A stretch of 33,826 nt of DNA from a virus, in the IMG/VR virus record IMGVR_UViG_3300019458_000615, positions 1-33,826 of that record; one strand, given 5' to 3'. Position 1 is the stretch's first letter, and the number at the start of each line of letters is the position of its first letter. The position numbers and the translations under genes were made by a program. Below, piece after piece: positions 24,105 through 31,562 of this stretch. The notes beneath the pieces are model-generated. The model saw only the letters and a program-made list of their open reading frames with translations. It was not told the origin of the DNA and ran no database searches.

Positions 24105-25217
24105 ATGGCAGTTTCAAATTTGTCGGCTTGGCAGGGCTTTTTAAGTCAGAAATTCCCCGGCAAAAACGCCAGCTTCACGCCGGAGCAATTGGCGGCGGCG
24201 GCGGATGAATTCTTCGGCGCAATCCCGGTCCCGCCAGGCGCGCAAGTCATCTCCCGATCGGGCGCGGGCGTCGAGTATGTGGACGCGGAAGGATTCCGCC
24301 ACATCCTGCGGCGCGAACTCGACGGCAGAAGCCCGAACGCTGGCCAAGTGACGACGAACACCGACAGGCCGAACATTCCGCAGACAACAGGCCAGGCGTC
24401 CGGCTTGCTTGGCGCTCTGACGGGCGGCGCGCGCGGCGTGGTCGACCAGCAATTCGCCAACGCTCTTGCTCAGGCGCAGGGCCAGCGACCCGCCGCGTTC
24501 GATCCGGGCATACAGGGCTATCTCGATCAGATAAACCAACTGGCCGGACAGCTTCAGAACCCGGCGCAACTCTCCGCGCTCGATCCCGAAACGGCGGCGG
24601 CTCTCGCGGCCATCAATGAACGCGACCGGCTGGCGCTGTCCGAACAATTCGACAGCGAGTCAGCCCGTCAACTGGCGCAACTCTTCGGAAACCGCGTCAA
24701 TCAAAGTTCAATCGCGTCTAGCGCCGTTGGCCAGATGCTGCAAAAGCAGGGGCTGGTCTCCGCTCAACAAAAAGCGGACGCGGCACAACGCGAAATGTTA
24801 TTGCGCCAGTTTCTGACCGGACAACAGCAGCAGCAACGGGAGCTTGCTCTTCAGGGCTTGCTTGGCGCCGCCGGGACGGGCATTGAGGGCTTCAAAGCCT
24901 CGACAGGAGCGGCGCAGAATCAATTCGACAGCTTGCTTGATCTGCTCAACCAATTGAGCGGGCAGCAAACACAGCGCGACATTTCGAGCGCGCAAATCGG
25001 GCTTGGCGACCGGGAGCTTGACGAACGGCGCCGGCAAGCGAATCTCGGCTTCGAGTTGGATCAGCAGGAAGCCGACAGACGGCTGGCCGAATCGCGCGCG
25101 CTCCTGCCTAAGATACTCGCGGGCATCAACGCCGCTAGCTCAATCGCGGGCGGCATTGGCTCACTGGTGGGCGGTCTCGGCATCGGCAAACCAACGCCGC
25201 GCACAGTGGGCGGATAG
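24105..25217 (+). CDS. Internal virion / ejection-type protein, 370 aa
   Basis: Gln/Ala-rich, mostly helical protein (QQQQQRELALQGLLGAAG, LDLLNQLSGQQTQRDISSAQIG). It ends with a Gly/Ala hydrophobic segment, ILAGINAASSIAGGIGSLVGG, near 338-360 that could insert in membrane. This profile, and its place after the fibres and before two other large helical proteins, resembles podovirus proteins stored in the capsid and injected with DNA. AAGGGGG precedes the ATG. The role is inferred. Confidence 0.64.
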   Translation: MAVSNLSAWQGFLSQKFPGKNASFTPEQLAAAADEFFGAIPVPPGAQVISRSGAGVEYVDAEGFRHILRRELDGRSPNAGQVTTNTDRPNIPQTTGQASGLLGALTGGARGVVDQQFANALAQAQGQRPAAFDPGIQGYLDQINQLAGQLQNPAQLSALDPETAAALAAINERDRLALSEQFDSESARQLAQLFGNRVNQSSIASSAVGQMLQKQGLVSAQQKADAAQREMLLRQFLTGQQQQQRELALQGLLGAAGTGIEGFKASTGAAQNQFDSLLDLLNQLSGQQTQRDISSAQIGLGDRELDERRRQANLGFELDQQEADRRLAESRALLPKILAGINAASSIAGGIGSLVGGLGIGKPTPRTVGG

Positions 25218-25238
25218 CGAATCGAAGGAGCAACGAAG

Positions 25239-26378
25239 ATGAATCCGAACTACCTGGCAGTTTTACAGGCTCTGTCTCAACTTCCACGACCGCGTAATGA
25301 GGCGCAGATTGCGCCCGATACTTTGCCCGCGCCGTCAATTCTCTCTTCGCCTCGGCTCGAACCGCCGCCGATGGCGCCGTCAATGCCGATTGATCAGAAC
25401 ATCGTCAATCGGTATCTGGCGATGATTGGACCAGCGCCGAACGCGCCAACGCCGCAACCTGTCGGCAAGCTCGAACGAATCGCGACGGCGCTGCAAGCTT
25501 TCTCCGCTGGCGTTCAGGGCCAGGGGCCGCAGTTTCTGGCGGCGATCCGCGAACAACGCGAACGACCGCAACGCGAGTTTGAAGAGGCGCGCGCGCGATA
25601 CGATCAGCAAAAGCTCCAGCTTGGTTTGCGCGGAATGGAAGCGGCGCAATCCGCCGAAGAGAAACGCCAGGCCAGACAGCAAGCTGAAGCCGACCGGCAA
25701 TTTGAACTCGACGTGAAGGAGCGCGCGCGCCAGCTTGGTTTGCAGGATGAAAAAGAGATTGCCCTTTTCCGCGACGCTCTGACTGAGAAACGCGAACGCG
25801 AACGGCGCCAGGCTGAAAGCGAAGCGGCGGAAGTCGAAGCTCAGGCGAAGATGGAGCGCGACATCCGGGCGCAGGCCGACCGGCTCTTCGATGATTTCAA
25901 AGGCGCGGGCGGCGGCATCTCACGCGCTCAGGCGATCAGGTTCGCAAAATACGAAGTCTTGGGCGAACCGCTCACCGCTCAGGATCAGAAAGCTTACAGT
26001 CGCACAGTCGCGCCAACAAAGCAGGGCGTGGCCGGCGACAGCGCAAAAAACAAACTCGCGCGCTTTGAAGTACTGAAAGGGCAACTAGGCGCGGCGCGCG
26101 CGCGTGGTGATGTCGAGACAGAGCGCAACATTCTCCGCAACCTCGACGCGCTCGCGGCAAAGATGCCGTCTTACATCGAAACCGGTTACGATCCTTCAGG
26201 AATGTGGCCATACGCCAAAGTCAGAGGAACGAACCCGCAACCGCCACAGCAATCCGCGCCGCCGGCGCCGCCCGCAACCGAATCGCCGAACCGATCAGCG
26301 GCGCGCGCGAAGCTCGTCGCCAACGGCTACTCTGACGCCGAAGCGACGCAGGAACTCGACAGGCTGGGGATTAAGTGA
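25239..26378 (+). CDS. Coiled-coil internal virion protein, 379 aa
   Basis: The Pro-rich N-terminus of about 75 residues is followed by a long, highly charged coiled coil (about 110-225, Arg/Glu/Gln/Ala-rich, for example EEARARYDQQKLQLGLRGM and EKRERERRQAESEAAEVE). A smaller folded region and a Pro/Gln linker come next. The last 30 residues (SAARAKLVANGYSDAEATQELDRLGIK) look like a short helical SH3-less peptide-binding or UBA-like hairpin, as in many virion proteins. GAAGGAG precedes the ATG, and its TGA overlaps the next ATG. Probably an ejection-complex component. Confidence 0.62.
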   Translation: MNPNYLAVLQALSQLPRPRNEAQIAPDTLPAPSILSSPRLEPPPMAPSMPIDQNIVNRYLAMIGPAPNAPTPQPVGKLERIATALQAFSAGVQGQGPQFLAAIREQRERPQREFEEARARYDQQKLQLGLRGMEAAQSAEEKRQARQQAEADRQFELDVKERARQLGLQDEKEIALFRDALTEKRERERRQAESEAAEVEAQAKMERDIRAQADRLFDDFKGAGGGISRAQAIRFAKYEVLGEPLTAQDQKAYSRTVAPTKQGVAGDSAKNKLARFEVLKGQLGAARARGDVETERNILRNLDALAAKMPSYIETGYDPSGMWPYAKVRGTNPQPPQQSAPPAPPATESPNRSAARAKLVANGYSDAEATQELDRLGIK

Positions 26379-29050
26379 TGCCGCAGAAGAAACGAAAATC
26401 AGCAGAGGAGATTCTCGGCGTTCAACCGCCAGCGGGCGGGCGAAAATCCGCTGAGGAAATTCTCGGCATTTCTGCGCCGGCGCAACCCGCAACCGATGCG
26501 CCGGGCTTCCTCGAAAATCTCGCGCTCGGCGCCAAGCAAGGCGCGATTGATTACATCGTTGAACCGGCAATGACGCTTTCCGAAGCCGTTGGCCGGGCGA
26601 CCGCCGGCGACATCAAGCCGCTGATGCAAATTGCGGAACTCGCGGGCGCTGGCATAATCAAGCTCTCCGCTGGCGCCGGACCCTCGCCGCTCGCATTCCC
26701 AGAGCAGACACAGGAAATCACGCAAGCGGCGGACAAAATGATTGCTGATGTGAAGGCCGAACAGTCCGCAAGACAGGCCAATCAACCCGGCTTCACCCGG
26801 ACGAAGGCGGCAAAGCAGCGCATCGCCGAACGAGCGGCGCAAGACCCGTCGCTGTCCGGCAAGATCACACGCGGCGTTGCGGGCGGCGTCGTGGCCGCCG
26901 TTCCCGCTGTTGTGGCTGGCGTCGCTTCGGGCGGCTCTGTGCCAGCCATCGCCGCAACAACCGCGCTTCAGAGCGCAGCGCAACCCGAAAACCTGGCGCT
27001 CAACGTTGGTTTGAGCGTCGCTCCCGTTCCGGCCATCGCGCCGATCATCCGGCGAATCAGGGGCGCACGGGGCGGCGCAACTCCAACCGCTCAACCCTCG
27101 ACGGCGGCGGCTCAAGTTCGCGCAATGGGCGCTGTGGATGATCTGGCCGAAGGAGCGGCAAGGCAAACGGGCAGACAGACGCCAGAGGCGCTATTGGGCA
27201 TCCCTGAGAGCGCAATCGAACTCACAGCAGCCAGAGGCGGCAAGGTGAGTGCGGCTGTGGGGCCTGGCATCGAGGCGGACTTGGCGCTCAATGCGGGCGC
27301 AACCGTCGCGCCGGCGGAAAAAACGTCCATACTCGAAATCATCACGGCTGTGCGCAAGGCCGGACTCCTGACCGGCGTCAAAACGCATCTGCGCAACATC
27401 GCAGGAACCGGAGTCTTTCAACTCTCCGAAGAAGCCGCAAGACTGCCCGCGTCAGTCATAGACGCCACAATCGGCGCGATCACGAAGCGCCGGACGATTT
27501 CGGGGCCTTCCCTGACGGCAATGGGGCGATCAGCTTATGACGCCGCGACAAAGGGCATCAGAGAGGCCGGAAACATCATCCGCAACGGCATCTCAGAAAC
27601 AGACCTGGCGCGGCTGCAACTTGACCGCGAAATCAAAAGCGGCTCGAAAATCCTTGACGCTTACGTCAACGGGACTTTCAGGCTACTGAACGCCGAAGAT
27701 GTGGTCATCAGAACCTACGCTTACCGCCGCGCGATCGAAGACCGCATCGTGTCTCTGGCGAGAACCGAGGTAAAGCAAGGCAGGCTCGCGCCGGGCAAAC
27801 TCAGCGAACGTGTCCGCGAACTCCGCAACGCGACGCCGGAAGATATGGTCGCGGAAGCCATCGCGGACGCCGAAGTAGCCGTCTTCACAAACAACAACCT
27901 TGTAAGCCAGGCGCTGGGCAAAGCCAAAGACGAACTGGCGAAAACGCCGGGCGGCAAATGGGTGAATTTCGCTACTGACACCGTCATGCCGTTCACGAAA
28001 ACACCCACAAACATCATTGCCCGGATGCTCGAATACTCTCCGCTCGGCTTCGGCAAAAACGCCTACCAAGCGGCCGGGGCGATCACCAAACAGGCGTTCA
28101 CAGACGCGGAGCAACGGGCCTTCGCGCAAACGTTCGGACGGGCGTCCATCGGATCCGCTCTGATCGCGCTGGGCTGGAAATTGGGCGAAGCCGGATTGCT
28201 TACCGGACTCTATGAAGACGAAGCCAGCAAGCGAAGCCGGGATATGGCGGCAGGCCGGACGCCGGGAGCGATCAGAATCGGCGACACGTGGCGTCAGGTG
28301 ACGGGCTTCGCGCCGCTCGGCAACGTTCTGGCCATCGGCGCATCACTCGCCCGCGAATACGGCCAGGAACGAGCCGACGAATCCCAGACATCCGCGAAAA
28401 TGGCAGGCGTCGCCTTCAACGCCGTCGCAGAGCAACCGTTGCTCGAAGCCGCAAAATCACTCGCGCAACCTGGACCAGCATCCGAAACCGCCGGTAAGCT
28501 CGCCGGCAGCTTCATCCCAACAATGGTCAGCGACGTGGCCGAACTCATTGACCCACAGCAGCGCGACGCCAGAGGGCAAGGATTCACCGCGCAAATAGCC
28601 AAGCGAACGCCATTCGCTCGCCAGTCCCTGCCGCCAGCCGTAGACGCGCTCGGCAAGCCGCTCGAAGACCGCGCATCACAGATGATTGATCCGACCCGCG
28701 GAACGACAGCGCGCGAAGGTCCGTTGATGCTCGAATTGCTCCGGCTCGACATCGGCCTCGGCAAACTTCAAAAGAAGCCCAAAGAAAACGACACAGCCTA
28801 TCGGCAACGCCTCACCCGCTTCGGCGATCTGTATGAAGCTTTCGCCGCTGAACTGCTCACCAATGCCCAATACAGGCGCGCAAACGACGCCGTCAGGCGC
28901 AAGGCGCTCGATTCCCTTGCCCAGCGCGTCAAAGCCCAACTGAACGAAGAAACCACCAAAGGCCGCAAAGCGCCCGACCCTCGCTTCAGACTCAACGCGG
29001 GCACTCTCATGGACGCCGTTCTCAAAGCCGCGCGTCAAAATCCCAACTGA
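26378..29050 (+). CDS. Large ejection / polyvalent-type virion protein, 890 aa
   Basis: The largest structural-module protein after the primase. It begins with a tandem peptide repeat, KSAEEILGVQPPAGG then KSAEEILGISAP. Ala/Gly-rich hydrophobic stretches follow near 165-215 (GGVVAAVPAVVAGVASGG), then long helical regions. The segment near 527-557, MPFTKTPTNIIARMLEYSPLG, resembles the large polyvalent protein-associated domain LPD38, found in phage proteins delivered with DNA. A GTG three bases upstream is an alternative start; the ATG at 26378 overlaps the preceding stop. Function is inferred as DNA-ejection channel or injected cargo. Confidence 0.68.
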   Translation: MPQKKRKSAEEILGVQPPAGGRKSAEEILGISAPAQPATDAPGFLENLALGAKQGAIDYIVEPAMTLSEAVGRATAGDIKPLMQIAELAGAGIIKLSAGAGPSPLAFPEQTQEITQAADKMIADVKAEQSARQANQPGFTRTKAAKQRIAERAAQDPSLSGKITRGVAGGVVAAVPAVVAGVASGGSVPAIAATTALQSAAQPENLALNVGLSVAPVPAIAPIIRRIRGARGGATPTAQPSTAAAQVRAMGAVDDLAEGAARQTGRQTPEALLGIPESAIELTAARGGKVSAAVGPGIEADLALNAGATVAPAEKTSILEIITAVRKAGLLTGVKTHLRNIAGTGVFQLSEEAARLPASVIDATIGAITKRRTISGPSLTAMGRSAYDAATKGIREAGNIIRNGISETDLARLQLDREIKSGSKILDAYVNGTFRLLNAEDVVIRTYAYRRAIEDRIVSLARTEVKQGRLAPGKLSERVRELRNATPEDMVAEAIADAEVAVFTNNNLVSQALGKAKDELAKTPGGKWVNFATDTVMPFTKTPTNIIARMLEYSPLGFGKNAYQAAGAITKQAFTDAEQRAFAQTFGRASIGSALIALGWKLGEAGLLTGLYEDEASKRSRDMAAGRTPGAIRIGDTWRQVTGFAPLGNVLAIGASLAREYGQERADESQTSAKMAGVAFNAVAEQPLLEAAKSLAQPGPASETAGKLAGSFIPTMVSDVAELIDPQQRDARGQGFTAQIAKRTPFARQSLPPAVDALGKPLEDRASQMIDPTRGTTAREGPLMLELLRLDIGLGKLQKKPKENDTAYRQRLTRFGDLYEAFAAELLTNAQYRRANDAVRRKALDSLAQRVKAQLNEETTKGRKAPDPRFRLNAGTLMDAVLKAARQNPN

Positions 29051-29064
29051 AACCGGAGTGAAGT

Positions 29065-29280
29065 ATGCAACCGGAAACCATCGGAATGATCATCACAAAC
29101 CTCATCGTCATCGTGGGGGCGGTCTGGAGAATGTCCGCCGCGCTCTCCAAGATCGAAACCCAGCTCAGCCATCTGAATGAGAAAATGGGCCTCCATCAAA
29201 CCAATATCAGTCAGCGCGTCATCAGCCTGGAAGAAAGAGTAACCTACCTCGAAAGATCACTCCGGCCACAAAACGGGTGA
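29065..29280 (+). CDS. Holin-like small membrane protein, 71 aa
   Basis: One N-terminal hydrophobic span (about residues 6-24, IGMIITNLIVIVGAVWRM) is followed by a coiled coil (LSKIETQLSHLNEKMGLH, ISLEERVTYLERSL). CCGGAGTG precedes the ATG. Last gene of the late operon, where holins or inner spanins often lie. The topology is compatible with either. No endolysin was recognised next to it, so the lysis role is only suggested. Confidence 0.55.
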   Translation: MQPETIGMIITNLIVIVGAVWRMSAALSKIETQLSHLNEKMGLHQTNISQRVISLEERVTYLERSLRPQNG

Positions 29281-29440
29281 TTCGAATCGTTGCTCCAAGC
29301 CTCGCCTGATCCTTACCGCGGCGACCCGAGCGGCTCACAAACAGCCGAAAGCCTCCCGCATAACGCCCGAAACAGCCACTCGAATCACCAAACAGACCTC
29401 GATCGGACCAGCTTCGTTACAGGATCAGTGCGGAAACCCG

Positions 29441-29489
29441 GGCGGAATGGGGAAGAAAAGGGCGCAGAACGGCGGAATGGAGGCGGAAT
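29441..29489. repeat. GGCGGAATGG direct repeats, 30-bp spacing
   Basis: GGCGGAATGG at 29441-29450 and again at 29471-29480, exactly 30 bases apart, with a third partial copy GGCGGAAT at 29482-29489. They lie immediately before the first GTTGTTACC iteron (29510) and may be accessory protein sites of the same region. Confidence 0.55.
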
Positions 29490-29509
29490 CTTCCCGCGTC
29501 TTCCCTCGC

Positions 29510-29927
29510 GTTGTTACCCGTTGTTCCGCGATCTGCAAGCAGCTTTATTGTTACCGGAAGGGCGAAAACAGGCCATTTTCTCTAATAAACAGGCTGTTTT
29601 CTCTAATGAAATTGTTACTTGTTACCCTGTTGTTACCCTCGTTGTTACCACTTAAAGCGTTTGGGCGCAGCAGTTTAGGCCAAAGGTAACAAGGGTAACA
29701 ACAAAAACAGTGCATGTATATTTTTGGGGAAATAAAAGCGGGCCGCGAAGAGGACATCCACATCAAAAACTAATCTGTCATGGTCGCGCTTATAATTCCC
29801 TTCCCACATGAGACACTGTTTTTGTTGTTACCGTTGTTACCTTTAATATAAATATATCTATTTATTATATTTAAGTGGTAACAACAAAGGTAACAACAGG
29901 GTAACAACACGAAATGGTATTGTTACC
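29510..29927. repeat. GTTGTTACC iteron array around an AT-rich core, candidate replication origin
   Basis: Twelve copies of the core GTTACC are visible on one strand or the other. Forward copies (last six bases) are at 29513, 29550, 29621, 29632, 29644, 29827, 29836 and 29922. Inverted copies are at 29685, 29694, 29877, 29889 and 29900, giving thirteen when all ends are counted, most as the full 9-mer GTTGTTACC. Two forward and three inverted copies face each other across 29842-29876, a 35-base run almost purely A and T. Inward-facing iterons beside a melting region are the layout of iteron-controlled origins. Assignment as origin is inferred; no classical DnaA box is convincing. Confidence 0.66.
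29566..29607. repeat. Two tandem 21-bp repeats
   Basis: Each unit is AAACAGGC, two variable bases, then TTTTCTCTAAT. The units occupy 29566-29586 and 29587-29607 head to tail and agree at 19 of 21 positions. A 21-bp period is two helical turns, so bound proteins would lie on the same face, as in plasmid iterons. They sit among the GTTGTTACC copies. Confidence 0.7.
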
Positions 29928-30237
29928 TTTGGTGTGGCTGTTCCCTGCCGCCAGCCACCGGCTCGACGCGGTCAGCAACCAGCATCGCCCCCAGCCCGGC
30001 CCAGAACCCGCCACGCCAGCTTCGCCGCGACGCGCACAGCGATCACCGTTGCGCCCTGCGTGGCCGTCACTGTGCGGTTCCCTGCCGACGCCGGCAGGTA
30101 CAGGGCTGAATCAATGGCGGGCGATTCTGGCGCAAAAGCCCGGCGCGAACAGCGAAGGGCTACCAATTGCCCGGATGACCCATAGGGGTGTGGTATGCCG
30201 TTCGATCCCGCCCAGAAAATTTTCCAGCTTGGGTTTT

Positions 30238-30576
30238 CTATTCGATCGGCTTTGGGCTGTCAGATGAGAGCGTATTGGCTAGGTGACGAAGATAGGCCAT
30301 TAACCCGAACATGGCGCTGAAGATGGCGCTGGCGACGGCGGTCAACAGCCAGGCGCATCCGCGCAGTCCGATGATGATGTAGTTGTAGGCGTCGCCTCCG
30401 ACGATCTTTGTGTTGTCGTCGAAAGAATTATAGGTGTAGGCCACTTTCAACCCGTACCAGGCAAGCCCGGCGGTGAGGAATGCGAGGATGACAGATAGGA
30501 TGATCAGTTCGGCAGGCGCGTTCGGCGTATCGGGTTTTCCGCGTTCCACGTTGACTTCAATAGGTGTTGTGTTCAT
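30238..30576 (-). CDS. Two-span membrane protein, 112 aa
   Basis: Hydrophobic spans at about residues 24-46 (LIILSVILAFLTAGLAWYGL) and 66-94 (YIIIGLRGCAWLLTAVASAI). The polar N-terminus is Pro/Glu-rich and the loop between the spans is acidic. AAGGA (30585-30589) lies eight bases before the ATG. Last gene of the leftward block, separated from the others by a terminator at 30747-30771, so it needs its own promoter, which was not identified. No family recognised. Possible roles are exclusion of other phages or holin-like activity. Confidence 0.66.
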   Translation of the reverse strand: MNTTPIEVNVERGKPDTPNAPAELIILSVILAFLTAGLAWYGLKVAYTYNSFDDNTKIVGGDAYNYIIIGLRGCAWLLTAVASAIFSAMFGLMAYLRHLANTLSSDSPKPIE

Positions 30577-30746
30577 ACAGGGAGTCCTTGAGACGACAAT
30601 AATGATTGATTCGGATCAGGGCCGGGGACAGACCGTTTGCGTGTGTCGGACACGGGGAGGCGCTGAGCCGGTGGGATGGTACTACTGAGCCGCGTGTGAA
30701 GTGAAGAAAAAGTTTTCTGCACCCGCCACAGATCGTGTGTCGAGCA

Positions 30747-30771
30747 AAAGAAAAGGCCGGCCCAGCCGGCC
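30747..30771 (-). terminator. Rho-independent terminator for the leftward genes
   Basis: GGCCGGC (30755-30761) and GCCGGCC (30765-30771) form a 7-bp stem with a 3-base loop. Read leftward, it is followed by TTTTCTTTT (from about 30754 down to 30746). TCTTTT on the other side makes it partly bidirectional. It would end transcription of the 30870-31488 genes. Confidence 0.75.
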
Positions 30772-30869
30772 TGGTCTTTTCGCAATTGGAGTTGCTAAAT
30801 GGCGGTTGGATGGTATCGCAGGACTGGCCGCGGGCGCAAGGCTTCGCGATCGGCAGGGAAGGGAAGCGT

Positions 30870-31103
30870 TCAGGCGGCGACCAGTTCAGGGAACTCGGCA
30901 AGCTCAGGCGTCGCTTCGGCCACGTCAATGAGCATTGCCAGGATGTGCGGTTCGAGGTCGAGAAGTTCGCGGGCGATCCGGCGGACTTGGTCTGGATTCT
31001 CTGCGTTATCAAGTAACGCTTGGGCCAGACCGCCGATGCGCAGCGGAGCGAGCGCGTTTAACTCGAATGGCGGCGCTGATGATTCGGAGAATGTAGTCTT
31101 CAT
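30870..31103 (-). CDS. Small acidic Leu/Ala-rich protein, 77 aa
   Basis: Helical, acidic protein (PDQVRRIARELLDLEPHILAMLIDVAEATPELAEFPELVAA) with no recognised family. AGAGGT (31111-31116) lies seven bases before the ATG. Its first 95 bases overlap the end of the upstream leftward gene in another frame, which is unusually long for an operon. The terminator at 30747-30771 lies downstream. Strong ribosome site and protein-like composition support it. Confidence 0.55.
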   Translation of the reverse strand: MKTTFSESSAPPFELNALAPLRIGGLAQALLDNAENPDQVRRIARELLDLEPHILAMLIDVAEATPELAEFPELVAA

Positions 31104-31488
31104 CGTAGTTACCTCTCAGGTGTAGCCATTCATCGGGCATGATGAACCCGATGTACTCATAGACTGGTTTGCGTCTTTCCAGTTTCAGCCCATTCCGGGC
31201 CTTTGTCCAGTAGAAATACTTGCCGGGCGCGGGCGGCAAATCGGGGTTGCGCGGGCGTCCGCGTTGGCCGGCTTTTGTCGGCTTTTTCGCTGGCTTTTTC
31301 GTCCGTTTTTTCGTTGGCGAAAAACCAGTGTTCGGGGCATTTTTCGCTGACTTTTCTGTTGGCGAAAAATCGGGATTTGTTACCGGTTCGGGCGTTGGCG
31401 AAAAATGCGTTGGCGAAAAATCGTTACTGCCTGCGTTTGAAGGAGTTGGATTATTCGCCAACGGCGGCGGCGGCGGATTATTCGCCAA
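31009..31488 (-). CDS. Possible DNA-binding protein with Pro/Lys-rich N-terminus, about 159 aa
   Basis: The second half looks like a real domain: RGRPRNPD (AT-hook-like core), then GKYFYWTKARNGLKLERRKPVYEYIGFIMPDEWLHLRG and a helical end. The first 75 residues are low complexity with several FSPT motifs and Lys/Pro runs, produced by the repeat array at 31313-31515 being read in this frame. No ATG start exists; TTG at 31488 is used here, but the frame stays open upstream into the end of the membrane-protein gene, so the true start is uncertain. A protein binding the repeats in its own gene is possible. Confidence 0.45.
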   Translation of the reverse strand: MANNPPPPPLANNPTPSNAGSNDFSPTHFSPTPEPVTNPDFSPTEKSAKNAPNTGFSPTKKRTKKPAKKPTKAGQRGRPRNPDLPPAPGKYFYWTKARNGLKLERRKPVYEYIGFIMPDEWLHLRGNYDEDYILRIISAAIRVKRARSAAHRRSGPSVT

Positions 31489-31515
31489 CGGTTGGCCGAG
31501 CGATTTTTCGCCAAC
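31313..31515. repeat. GTTGGCGAAAAAT repeat array, four direct then three inverted copies
   Basis: Forward copies start at 31313, 31358, 31394 and 31409. The last three are identical over GTTGGCGAAAAAT; the first matches 12 bases. Inverted copies end at 31462 and 31489 (ATTCGCCAAC form) and 31515 (ATTTTTCGCCAAC, exact). A degenerate inverted copy lies at 31339-31351. Read leftward the copies fall in different frames (FSPT, LANN, VGEKS), so conservation is at DNA level. The four-then-three inward arrangement resembles the other array at 29.5-29.9 kb. Confidence 0.7.
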
Positions 31516-31562
31516 GCATGCGGGCTGTGGCTTCGCTGTTTGCCCGGAACTCAGCGAAGCCG

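Larger units (their letters stand above)
29281..30237. other. Gene-poor region of about 950 bases carrying repeats and a candidate origin
   Basis: No reading frame here has a good ribosome site, recognisable protein or convincing composition. From 29441 to 29927 it is packed with repeats, annotated separately. The part from 29930 to 30237 is GC-rich and contains only weak frames on both strands. One leftward frame at 29972-30166 begins with TTG and may be a remnant, but cannot be supported. A lone TATAAT at 29791-29796 has no clear -35. Confidence 0.7.

Noticed and set aside
29754-29762. Possible DnaA box ACATCCACA near the iterons
   Set aside because: Only 7 of 9 matches to the usual consensus and a single copy, so not reported as a feature.
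29441-29927. CRISPR array
   Set aside because: Repeats are 9-21 bases, in both orientations, with irregular spacing and no cas genes.
29914-30267. Rightward frame of 117 codons and an overlapping leftward TTG-started frame at 29972-30166
   Set aside because: Pro/Arg-rich translation, no ribosome site, and the first begins within an iteron; GC-rich DNA readily gives such frames.
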